This document shows, piece by piece, positions 31,258 through 38,783 of a stretch of DNA of 40,199 nt (within the stretch, counting starts at the first letter, position 1; each line of letters starts with the position of its first letter). The position numbers were made by a program, and so were the translations under genes. A model generated the notes under the pieces. That model did not search any database. It was not told where the DNA came from and saw only the letters and a list, made by a program, of their open reading frames with translations. The DNA lies in contig NZ_PVBQ01000023.1 of NCBI RefSeq assembly GCF_002980525.1, positions 1 through 40,199 of the forward strand, given 5' to 3'. Source of the stretch: Sphingobacterium haloxyli (GTDB lineage: Bacteria; Bacteroidota; Bacteroidia; Sphingobacteriales; Sphingobacteriaceae).

Positions 31258-33795
31258 ATGATATTGAAAGAAAACATCGGCTATAACTATCTGAAGTCCC
31301 TGCTTACCGGGGTCCTTTCAGCTTTGCTAGTTACAGGGTATGCGCAGCAAGAGGAGAAACAGCAGAAAGAGAAACGACGGCCTAGTGAGCAATGGCACGA
31401 AAGGCAAGCTACCGTTATGGATTCCATTGATGTCGTACGTGACTACCGGCCGATGCTGGCCGATGCCGTAAAGGCTCGCCGGAGCCCGGATATGCGTATC
31501 AACCGGGAAGCTATTGAGATAGAATTACGCAAAATCGCTACCGCCACATATCTTGCAAGGAACCGATATAAACAAGCTTATAACGATGAATTGGTGAAAC
31601 GAAATCCGAACGCTTCACGCAACAATATCGATAATTACCGGATCAGCTATTTGGCCTACCGAGCCGGCGAATACCCGAGAGCGACCTCCATTTTGGAAAC
31701 ACTGGAAACTTCCGACGCCTTTTATCAAGGCTCACTAATTACCCTAGGCCATATTGCCCTAGAAACCGGCGATAAGCAACGTGCACGAGATGCGTTTCTC
31801 AAAGCGACGAGGCTGGATCTCGATCCCGTATTGAAAGTGGATGCGCTGTTTAACTATGCCAAAATCTTGTTTGAGTTAGACTCCGCCCAGGTCGCCCAGG
31901 ACGTCCTCCGCGAATATCTCGCTCGCGAATACGCGGATAGTGATCCTAGTGCCCAAAAACAAGAAAGTGCGGAAACACTATCGGCAGAGGTTTTGTTAGG
32001 TACGAGTAACTTCCATGCAGGAGTAAGTATGCTGGAATCGATGAACAACAGGGGGCAGGAAGGCAATGCGACCTATCAAAAAGCAACGTATTATCGCGCA
32101 TTGGAGTTTTATAACGAGCGCGCCTTTGAGAATAGTATATCCATGTTCATGAGGTCGGAAAAATTCCCGATCGATGCAGAAATGGCGGCGCTAGCCACGT
32201 ATTGGAAAGCGGAGGCGATGTATGAAGTGCGCAAATACAGGGAAGCAGTGGAGAACTTCTCCCGGTTCCTTCGATTGCCCGCCGCACGAAACACCGAAGT
32301 ATATAATTATGCAAATTATGGACTAGCTTATGCGGCGTTTCGCAATAACAGCTTTGGCATGGCGGCAGACTATTTTGAACGCTTCTTGGCTATGGACGGA
32401 AGTTCGATGGAGGAAAGTGTACGTCATGACGTAATCGCACGTTTGGGCGATTCGTATCTGTCCATGCGCAATTACAACCGAGCCAACCGATACTATGACC
32501 AGCTGATCAACAGCAAAGCTCCCAATCAAGACTATGCGTTGTTCCAACGAGGTGTTATCTTTGGATTACAGGGCGACCATGAAACCAAACTCAGCATCCT
32601 GCGGTCCGTTGTGGAAAAATTTCCGGGTTCGAACTATGCGGACGACGTGGCCTTTGAGATCCCGTACACGTATTTCACTACTGGAGATTACGATGCCGCT
32701 ATCGAAGGGCTGCAGCGGATGATCGAACAGTACCCTCGCAGCAGCTATGTACCCCGTGCGTTAATGACCATCGGTCTTGTCCAGTACAATAAAGGTGACA
32801 CCGAAGCAGCGAAAGCCACCTTCCAGAAGGTAGTGGAGCAACATGCGGCAACCGATGAAGCGGGACAAGCCCTGCGTTCCATTGAGAACATTTACCTGGA
32901 TCAGGGGGATGCTTCGAGCTATATTCGTTACGCGACCAGCACCAATGTCAGTAATCTGAGCACCGCGGAGCAGGATAACTTGGCTTTCCAAGTAGCCCAT
33001 TCCCTGTTTGCAAGGGGGGAATACGGACCAGCTGTGGAAGCGATCAATGCGTATTTTGATAAATTTCCGAAACCCAGACAAGAAAAACATGCCCGTTACA
33101 TCCGTGGGGTGAGTTTGTATCATACCGGGCATCCCAGGAAAGCGCTGCACGACCTGAACATCATTTTGAACGACTGGACGAGTAAGTATACGGAGAATAC
33201 CCTGCTGACGGTGGCTGCACTATATCTAGGCCTAAAGGAATACAACGAGGCCATTGTGCATCTCAAAAAACTGGAGCTCAACTCAGATTATAAAGAGAAC
33301 TATAGCTACGCGGTAACCAACCTGATGATTTGTTATTTCGAACTCGGTGACTTGGAACAGACGGTCAAGTATGCGAAGTTAGTAAAGAACCACAATGGGT
33401 CATCTAAGGAGGAAATTGCCAAGGCACACCTATACAGTGGGCGAGTCTTGCTGCAGGACGGGAACATGGAGGCTGCAATGAAGGAACTGAATTTGGCCGC
33501 GCTGAAGAGCGAAACGGCGGCCAGCGCAGAGGCACGGTACCGCGCGGGGCAACTGCAGTACGAAAACAAGGAATACGATAAAGCCGAGGAAACAGCCTTT
33601 GATGTGATCAACAATATGGCGGCCCACGATTACTGGGTGGCCAAGAGCTTCATTCTACTTGCGGATGTATATGCGGGCAAAGGCGATAAGCTCCAAGCAA
33701 GGAGTACGTTGCAAAGTGTGATCGAAAATTACGAAGGAGATGATGATGTCATTCCTTCAGCAAAAATACGTTTACAGAAATTGAAAGTTAAGTAA
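31258..33795 (+). CDS. large periplasmic tetratricopeptide-repeat protein
   Basis: 845 residues. An N-terminal signal (about 1-30, ending VTGYAQQ) is followed by a charged linker and then TPR-like helical repeats through the whole length, for example NYASYGLAYAAFRNNSF-type and DYDAAIEGLQRMIEQYPRSS units. It resembles the YbgF/BamD-like TPR scaffolds of the Bacteroidota envelope. No enzyme domain is visible. Third-codon positions look more GC-rich than in the neighbouring genes, most clearly against the AT-rich HD gene that follows, so the two have different histories. A function in envelope assembly or protein-protein scaffolding is inferred from the repeats only. Confidence 0.8.
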   Translation: MILKENIGYNYLKSLLTGVLSALLVTGYAQQEEKQQKEKRRPSEQWHERQATVMDSIDVVRDYRPMLADAVKARRSPDMRINREAIEIELRKIATATYLARNRYKQAYNDELVKRNPNASRNNIDNYRISYLAYRAGEYPRATSILETLETSDAFYQGSLITLGHIALETGDKQRARDAFLKATRLDLDPVLKVDALFNYAKILFELDSAQVAQDVLREYLAREYADSDPSAQKQESAETLSAEVLLGTSNFHAGVSMLESMNNRGQEGNATYQKATYYRALEFYNERAFENSISMFMRSEKFPIDAEMAALATYWKAEAMYEVRKYREAVENFSRFLRLPAARNTEVYNYANYGLAYAAFRNNSFGMAADYFERFLAMDGSSMEESVRHDVIARLGDSYLSMRNYNRANRYYDQLINSKAPNQDYALFQRGVIFGLQGDHETKLSILRSVVEKFPGSNYADDVAFEIPYTYFTTGDYDAAIEGLQRMIEQYPRSSYVPRALMTIGLVQYNKGDTEAAKATFQKVVEQHAATDEAGQALRSIENIYLDQGDASSYIRYATSTNVSNLSTAEQDNLAFQVAHSLFARGEYGPAVEAINAYFDKFPKPRQEKHARYIRGVSLYHTGHPRKALHDLNIILNDWTSKYTENTLLTVAALYLGLKEYNEAIVHLKKLELNSDYKENYSYAVTNLMICYFELGDLEQTVKYAKLVKNHNGSSKEEIAKAHLYSGRVLLQDGNMEAAMKELNLAALKSETAASAEARYRAGQLQYENKEYDKAEETAFDVINNMAAHDYWVAKSFILLADVYAGKGDKLQARSTLQSVIENYEGDDDVIPSAKIRLQKLKVK

Positions 33796-33903
33796 CCCTA
33801 CTACAGAAGAAAGGCATTCGTTTTTGAAGCACACCATGACAGATATCGAGCAAATCTTGTAGCAGTCTGGGTATACCCCAAGCAAAACGAACAACAGCGC
33901 TAA

Positions 33904-34776
33904 ATGAAATATATAGATAAAATATATGGAGAGTTTGAACTTTCAGGAGTAATTGAAGAAATCATAAATACAAATGTCTTTCAGCGATTGAAGAAAATTC
34001 ACCAAGGAGGTGCTATTTTTTTAATTAACCCGAAAGTAAATCATACAAGATTTGAGCATTCGATTGGGGTGATGCTAATCATAAAAAAACTCGGAGGAAG
34101 CATCGAAGAACAAATTGCTGGATTAATTCATGATATTTCGCATACCGCATTTTCTCATTTAATTGATTATGTATTTGAAGTCGAAGAGGAGGATTATCAT
34201 GAACAAAGGTATCGCGAGGTTTTAGAAGATAGTGAATTAAACGCTGTATTGGAGAAATATCATATTGATAGAACGGTGTTAATGGACACAGAAAAATTTA
34301 ATCTTTTAGAATCCCCGCTACCTTATTTATCAGCTGATCGGATAGACTATACACTTCGGGATATGTTTCAAATTGGAGAAACGTCACTTAAAGAAATTTG
34401 TTGGTTTGTAAATGGTTTAGCCACTTTTGATAACAGAATTGTCCTGAAATCAAAAGATTACGCAAAGTGGTTTCAATCAAAATACATCTTCCTGACAGCC
34501 GAATATTTTGAAAGTGAGGAAAATGTAGAGATAAATATAGTAATGAAGGAGATAATTAAAGATTGTTTGGGAAAAGGGATCATTGAAGAAAAGGACTTTT
34601 TCGAGGACGACTTTTATCTTATGGATAAAATAAATCAGAAATCCGATTTAATGCGGCGGATCGATGAAATAAGAGTTAATGGATTGAAAAATAGGAGGTT
34701 GAGTACTAAAAAACGTATGGTGGATCCTGAAGTTATCGTAAACGATCTAATATTGAAATTATCAGAAGTGAATTAG
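33904..34776 (+). CDS. HD-domain phosphohydrolase, SAMHD1/dGTPase-like
   Basis: 290 residues with the metal-dependent HD pattern of the SAMHD1-like dNTPase group: HTRFEHSIGV (47-56, His47), LIHDISHTAFSH (74-85, His76-Asp77 and the conserved His80) and SADRIDYTLRDM (143-154, Asp145). It is shorter than typical dGTPases (400-500) and ends soon after the HD core, like the small stand-alone members. Reaction expected: cleavage of a dNTP or other nucleotide. The gene is very AT-rich (14 G+C in 33901-33960 by hand count), which suggests acquisition. Some members of this family act in phage defence, but no defence partner is adjacent. Confidence 0.85.
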   Translation: MKYIDKIYGEFELSGVIEEIINTNVFQRLKKIHQGGAIFLINPKVNHTRFEHSIGVMLIIKKLGGSIEEQIAGLIHDISHTAFSHLIDYVFEVEEEDYHEQRYREVLEDSELNAVLEKYHIDRTVLMDTEKFNLLESPLPYLSADRIDYTLRDMFQIGETSLKEICWFVNGLATFDNRIVLKSKDYAKWFQSKYIFLTAEYFESEENVEINIVMKEIIKDCLGKGIIEEKDFFEDDFYLMDKINQKSDLMRRIDEIRVNGLKNRRLSTKKRMVDPEVIVNDLILKLSEVN

Positions 34777-34833
34777 AAACCAGCACACAGCACCTTTTGG
34801 TCGATGAAGAAGTTCTAATCTGAAAGCAGTATT

Positions 34834-35271
34834 ATGGCCTCGATAAAAACATCTACTCTTCAAAATATATGCAGGATCTTTTTGGGCGGGTTCATGTTAT
34901 TTGCAGGTATAAGTCATTTAACCTTTCTTCGGGAAGAATTTTTAGCTCAGGTACCTAGATGGTTGCCAGACAACCCGACTTTCATGGATTTTGTGGTGAT
35001 ATCCTCCGGAGTTGCTGAAATTGCTCTTGGATTGGCCATGATATTCTTCAGAAGATATAAAATCACAGTAAGCGTCATATTAGCAATATTCTACGTGCTC
35101 GTTTTTCCTGGTAACATTTCGCAGTACACCAATCAGATTGATGCCTTTGGTCTCGATACAGATCAAAAAAGACTTATGCGGTTGTTCTTCCAACCGGTTT
35201 TAATTCTGTTGGCACTCTGGTCAACGGGTGCAATTAAGGCGTACGTGCAGAAAAGGTTCAACAGGTCCTAG
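34834..35271 (+). CDS. DoxX-family membrane protein
   Basis: 145 residues with four hydrophobic segments (about 11-30, 45-66, 76-93, 113-132), the DoxX/CatD-like pattern. ICRIFLGGFMLFAGISHL and FPGNISQYTNQIDAFGL are typical. Family members are small quinone- or thiol-linked redox membrane proteins. In B. subtilis the catDE operon containing a DoxX protein is controlled by a DUF24/HxlR repressor, and an HxlR gene lies convergent 38 bp away here. A decayed copy of the same gene start lies 4 kb upstream (30866). Confidence 0.85.
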   Translation: MASIKTSTLQNICRIFLGGFMLFAGISHLTFLREEFLAQVPRWLPDNPTFMDFVVISSGVAEIALGLAMIFFRRYKITVSVILAIFYVLVFPGNISQYTNQIDAFGLDTDQKRLMRLFFQPVLILLALWSTGAIKAYVQKRFNRS

Positions 35272-35309
35272 CTGCGCAGAAATACATGTACCTTGAGCTA
35301 TCGAACATG

Positions 35310-35678
35310 TTATTCATGGCCATGTACAGTGTACTTCTGTTTAATCTTTTCGCGATGTATCAATCCGAAATCAAGCAAAGCTTCGATAACAGGTTCGGTA
35401 TGCTTCGCATGTTCAGTGATAGCGTAGGAAACCGTAACAGGTTTTGTATTGTTCACCGTTCGTGTCACCAATAAATTTTCTTCTAAATCTTGTAATTCTT
35501 TCGAAAGAACTTTGGGAGTAATCCCGACGACCGTTTCCTGTAAATCCTTAAACCTCATCGTACCAAATGATAGGTTTCTAAGGATACAAATCTTCCACTT
35601 ACCACCTAATAAATCAATCGTATCTCTTAGCGCTAAGGTTCGTTCCTTTATATTTTCTGTTTCTCTGCAATCTCTCAT
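35310..35678 (-). CDS. HxlR (DUF24)-family transcriptional regulator
   Basis: A 122-residue winged-helix protein: DTIDLLGGKWKICILRNLSFGTMRF and the recognition part GITPKVLSKELQDLEENLLV are characteristic of HxlR. Cys4 stands where YodB/CatR-type members carry their redox-sensing cysteine, so thiol or quinone sensing is plausible. It is divergent from the RibD-like reductase gene and convergent with DoxX. An 18-bp imperfect palindrome sits between the -33 and -7 elements of its own promoter, fitting autorepression and control of the divergent gene. Confidence 0.9.
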   Translation of the reverse strand: MRDCRETENIKERTLALRDTIDLLGGKWKICILRNLSFGTMRFKDLQETVVGITPKVLSKELQDLEENLLVTRTVNNTKPVTVSYAITEHAKHTEPVIEALLDFGLIHREKIKQKYTVHGHE

Positions 35679-35688
35679 AGTATAAACG

Positions 35689-35715
35689 TAAAGTTACTTT
35701 CCTAAAGGTAATCAA
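35689..35715 (-). promoter_or_regulatory. HxlR gene promoter with embedded operator
   Basis: On the minus strand TTG (35713-35715), 16 nt, TAACTTTA (35689-35696, one mismatch to the -7 consensus). Between the two elements lies an 18-bp imperfect palindrome (35694-35711, reading TTACTTTCCTAAAGGTAA on the + strand), a good candidate for the HxlR binding site. Confidence 0.55.
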
Positions 35716-35740
35716 TAGTAAATATATAGTATATATAAAA

Positions 35741-35748
35741 TAGTTTTG
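35741..35748 (+). promoter_or_regulatory. -7 box of the RibD-like reductase gene
   Basis: TAGTTTTG, a perfect TAnnTTTG, 23 nt before the ATG at 35772. The region upstream is almost pure A/T and no TTG is present, so an activator or AT-rich upstream element may substitute. Confidence 0.5.
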
Positions 35749-35771
35749 CTTTTCAAAAAACGTATAAAAAA

Positions 35772-36275
35772 ATGAAAGTAATAGTAATTGCCAACATTTC
35801 AGTTAATGGGAAAGTATTATTATCGAATAACCCCAGTCACCAGAATTCACAAGAAGCGATGACATTTTATTTAAAACATGCCAGAGAGATCGGAAATCTT
35901 GTAGTAGGAAAGAAAACTTATGAAATATTTCAACAGATCCCCAGTGATAGTCAAGGAGCTTTTTCGGGTATAGAAATTGTATTGGTATCTACGGAACCTC
36001 CTACAACAGATACGCACAAGGTTGTAAACAGTCCTGAAGAAGCTATTAAGTACCTGTCTGAAAAAGGGTTCGGAGAAATTGCAATCGGCGGTGGCACGAA
36101 AACCTATAACTCTTTTTTTGAAAAAGACTTAGTAACCGATATCTATTTTAACATCAGTTTGCTAATAACCGGGGACGGAGGAGTATTAGCCAATAAAATA
36201 GACTTGGATACAAAGTTTAAGCTGGTCGATCATAAAATTAATGGTGAATTCATTGAGCTCCATCTGGCCAAATAG
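35772..36275 (+). CDS. dihydrofolate-reductase/RibD C-terminal-domain family protein
   Basis: A 167-residue single-domain oxidoreductase of the RibD_C fold. It starts VIVIANISVNGKV, where the usual family sequence is SLDG (substitution of Asp), and has VVGKKTYEIF, IVLVSTEPP and GEIAIGGGTKTYNSFFEKDLV (NADPH loop). Such stand-alone proteins are annotated as dihydrofolate reductase-like; the true substrate is usually unknown. Divergent from the HxlR repressor and probably controlled by it. Confidence 0.85.
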   Translation: MKVIVIANISVNGKVLLSNNPSHQNSQEAMTFYLKHAREIGNLVVGKKTYEIFQQIPSDSQGAFSGIEIVLVSTEPPTTDTHKVVNSPEEAIKYLSEKGFGEIAIGGGTKTYNSFFEKDLVTDIYFNISLLITGDGGVLANKIDLDTKFKLVDHKINGEFIELHLAK

Positions 36276-36373
36276 ATCTCGGCACGAAAATACGATTGTG
36301 AGGTCAAAACTGAAAGTTATTAATTATATTGCTAGCGGCTACCTCAACGACGACATTTAAGAATATAAATTTT

Positions 36374-36511
36374 ATGAGAATACTAATTATCGGAGCAAGT
36401 GGAACAATCGGCAAAAAGCTTTCACCCAGCCTTAAAGCCAATCACGAAATAATAACAGCAGGACGTAGCAGTGGAGACTACAAAGTTGATATTACTTCAG
36501 AGCAAAGCATT
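36374..36511 (+). pseudogene. truncated short-chain dehydrogenase (N-terminal part only)
   Basis: From ATG 36374 the frame gives MRILIIGASGTIGKKL and then HEIITAGRSSGDYKVDITSE, the NAD-binding start of a ~200-residue SDR protein, which has the GASGTIG glycine motif. After about 45 residues the similarity stops, the frame runs into unlike sequence and ends at 36592. Active-site Tyr-xxx-Lys and most of the fold are missing. An internal deletion has joined it to the next fragment. Confidence 0.75.
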
Positions 36512-36654
36512 GTTTGTGTGAACTACAGCAAACGGCGCAATTCATTGCCGAAAAGGCAAAAGATGTTGCAAATCACCCAAAGTTTCCTTTAACTGTATAC
36601 CATTTCTCTCGGTCATTTGTGGAAATTGCGGGTATAGACCCCGAATGTAGCTGA
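36512..36654 (+). pseudogene. C-terminal fragment of an unknown protein fused behind the SDR start
   Basis: In a different frame from the SDR start, codons from about 36520 to the TGA at 36652 read ELQQTAQFIAEKAKDVANH and then PKFPLTVYHFSRSFVEIAG, which looks like real protein. I do not recognise the family. It probably is the end of a second gene whose beginning was lost in the same deletion. Confidence 0.45.
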
Positions 36655-36712
36655 TTAACTTAATATTGAAAACGAGCGAGAAGATGGAATGATATTTTGA
36701 CAGGATAATTAC

Positions 36713-36720
36713 TACATTTG
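36713..36720 (+). promoter_or_regulatory. -7 box of the J-domain gene
   Basis: TACATTTG, a perfect TAnnTTTG, 4 nt before the ATG at 36725. No TTG at 16-23 nt upstream. Leaderless transcription is predicted. Confidence 0.55.
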
Positions 36721-36724
36721 CCCC

Positions 36725-37168
36725 ATGAAAAAAACAGCTGATTACAGAGCGCTTTTAAACGTCGGCAGTGAAGCTGATCTTAGTACGCTGAAATCTCGTT
36801 ACAGACAGATCATGAAAGAATGCCATCCCGATAAATATGTCAATGACGAAGTAGGCTTATTGGCTGCTGAGGAAAAAAGTAAAGAAATGATCGAAGCATA
36901 TCATTTTCTTGTCAGCATTAATCCCGAAACACTAAAGGCACAACTTCCGATTTATAAAAATACAATCGAAAATTCAGGCATTGCCGATTTTGAGTGGAAT
37001 GCGCATACATTGACAATTAGCTTTTTTGACGGCAGCAAATACGAGTATTTTAAAGTTCCTAAAAATGAGTATATTAAATTTGCCAACGCAGACTCGTCTA
37101 GCCGGTTTGCAAAACGGCATATATATCCCAAATATCCTTACAGAAATATACTAAAGACAGATCAGTAA
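36725..37168 (+). CDS. J-domain protein with C-terminal KTSC domain
   Basis: 147 residues in two domains. The J domain (about 5-65, RYRQIMKECHPDKY with the HPD signature at 34-36) should stimulate a DnaK chaperone. The KTSC domain (about 85-143, FEWNAHTLTISFFDGSKYEYFKV-like, split as ADFEWNAHTLTISF and GSKYEYFKVP) is a small beta domain found alone or at enzyme C-termini. The short middle helix has no G/F-rich or zinc-finger region, so it is a class III J protein. It has a -7 box 4 nt before the ATG and a terminator overlapping its stop. Confidence 0.85.
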   Translation: MKKTADYRALLNVGSEADLSTLKSRYRQIMKECHPDKYVNDEVGLLAAEEKSKEMIEAYHFLVSINPETLKAQLPIYKNTIENSGIADFEWNAHTLTISFFDGSKYEYFKVPKNEYIKFANADSSSRFAKRHIYPKYPYRNILKTDQ

Positions 37169-37187
37169 AATCGGGATTCCCGATTTT
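37167..37187. terminator. bidirectional terminator overlapping a stop codon
   Basis: A 9-bp perfect stem (AAAATCGGG, 37167-37175, with CCCGATTTT, 37179-37187) and a 3-nt loop. The stop codon TAA of the J-domain gene (37166-37168) lies in the left arm. It serves both converging genes. Confidence 0.75.
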
Positions 37188-37222
37188 ACTATTATCTAGG
37201 TTTCCCACGCTAAGGATTTGTG

Positions 37223-38308
37223 TTATTTTAAGAATACAGTTCTTTTTTGTTTTGCCGATTGCATTGCCGCATCGAGGATTTCGACAACGGTGCAATTAAT
37301 GGTTAATCCATAAAGATCAAGTTTGTTCAATACTAAAGAACCACTCACCACAGCGGCTAATACAGAAAATGGGTCATCAAACGGAGCCGATCTTGCAGGA
37401 AGTTTCTTTCTTTCTTCTTTATTGTTTCCCTGCAAGCGCTGTTGTAAAGTTGTTGCATCAAGAGCTATAGCATAACCTTTGGTGCCATATACTTCCATAT
37501 CCTTTCTCGAAAATGGCCAATTCCAGGAGGCCTGAATCAGACATTGCGCTTTCGGATATTGTAGAACGATCGTCGCTTCATCGTCCACATCTTTGTAGAT
37601 GTCCGGTTTATTTTGATGTATTACGGCCGTCACTGAAAGAGGTCTCTCGCCGTTCATCAACCAGGTCATCAGGTTGGCTCCATAGCATCCGAAATCCACC
37701 AATGCGCCCGCTCCATTCTTTGCCGGATCGGTCAGTATCTCCAAGAATTCTTTGCTTACCCCAATTTCTTTTGGTCCCTGATGCCCGTCATTCACTAGCA
37801 CTTTTCGTATTTCTCCCAATTGACCTTCTTCTAATATATCCTTAATCTGCTGATTGCTTTCATACCACGACGTTTCAAAATTTGTCAGAACATGTATCTT
37901 ATATCGTTCAGCGAGCTCATTTATCTCTTTAGCATCCGCCACGGTCGTTGCCAACGGTTTTTCTACCATCACATGGATCCGCCGCGGTGCGCAGGCACGT
38001 ACAACAGCAACGTGTTCGTTAATAGCGCCGAATGCCGAAACAGCGTCCGGTTTTACTTCATCCAACATTTCATGCAAATCGGTAAAGAAAAGAGCTTTGT
38101 CTAGCTGGTATCGGTTGGCGTAATGATCAATCAACTCCGGATTGGTTTCATAAATACCAATTACAACCACATCCTTTTTGTCTTTTCTATTGAAAATCCA
38201 GTCAACGTGCCCGTGGCTTAAGCCAGCTACGGCCAATCGTAAAGGGACCTCAGCAAAAACTACATGGCCGATTAAAATCAAAAAAATGCTTAACAAAATT
38301 GGCTTCAT
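37223..38308 (-). CDS. exported Gfo/Idh/MocA-family oxidoreductase
   Basis: 361 residues with an N-terminal signal (1-20, MKPILLSIFLILIGHVVFA), so the protein is periplasmic, unlike the family member at 116-1165. The Rossmann start is RLAVAGLSHGHVDWIF, the EKP signature is MVEKPLATTVADA, and GALVDFGCYGANLMTW is in the C-terminal half. Exported members in Bacteroidota use tightly bound NAD and act on sugars or glycosides. The substrate is unknown. An in-frame GTG at 38314 is possible, but ATG 38308 starts the signal peptide. Confidence 0.88.
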   Translation of the reverse strand: MKPILLSIFLILIGHVVFAEVPLRLAVAGLSHGHVDWIFNRKDKKDVVVIGIYETNPELIDHYANRYQLDKALFFTDLHEMLDEVKPDAVSAFGAINEHVAVVRACAPRRIHVMVEKPLATTVADAKEINELAERYKIHVLTNFETSWYESNQQIKDILEEGQLGEIRKVLVNDGHQGPKEIGVSKEFLEILTDPAKNGAGALVDFGCYGANLMTWLMNGERPLSVTAVIHQNKPDIYKDVDDEATIVLQYPKAQCLIQASWNWPFSRKDMEVYGTKGYAIALDATTLQQRLQGNNKEERKKLPARSAPFDDPFSVLAAVVSGSLVLNKLDLYGLTINCTVVEILDAAMQSAKQKRTVFLK

Positions 38309-38535
38309 GGTCACAAAAGGTTTGCTTTTATTCTATTTAATAGGATTCTATTTTCAACTGTCTTAGAAAAACCAGTCAAGATAATAAAGAAAATAATTTT
38401 GGACATAGCGGTGAAATATAATTGTTTATCAAGCAATATAAGAAAAATTCTTTATTTGCCCCGCCACACTTTTGTATGCATTGTTGTTAATAATTTTTTC
38501 TAATATAAGTATTGGACGGTTATGTAGTATCAATG
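38309..38535. other. AT-rich intergenic region
   Basis: About 225 bp between the exported oxidoreductase and a minus-strand gene fragment. Short repeated ATTCTATTT lies at 38335-38355. I see no promoter box of good quality and no ORF. Confidence 0.3.
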
Positions 38536-38739
38536 TTAGTCCTCCTGAGTTCTAAGGCTAAAACCCACGTCAAGTATGTGGCTATATAATCCGACAACCT
38601 TTTCCGGTAGTTGCTCTCGTTGGAAGGTTATCGCCTGCGAACGGTAAATATACTCATATTCTTGAAACACTGATTTATCGTTGCTAAATTGAAGAAGACG
38701 AAACCATTCTTTCGATTTTTGCTTTGAATAAAGTAAAAA
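38536..38739 (-). pseudogene. orphan C-terminal frame, unknown protein
   Basis: Between TAG (38740-38742) and the stop TAA (38536-38538) lies a 67-codon frame without an ATG. It reads SKEWFRLLQFSNDKSVFQEY and then RSQAITFQREQLPEKVVGLY and HILDVGFSLRTQED. Composition and helix pattern look like the end of a real soluble protein. I do not recognise it. The missing start, at a point where AT-rich sequence begins, suggests a truncated gene. Confidence 0.4.
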
Positions 38740-38783
38740 CTATTTTTATTTATATAGATTTACCAAAATATTAGGTAGCGAAC

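Noticed and set aside
38691..38711. An 18-base match (GAAGACGAAACCATTCTT) between 30300-30325 and this site
   Set aside because: The match lies in opposite coding senses, does not extend either way and is short enough to be chance.
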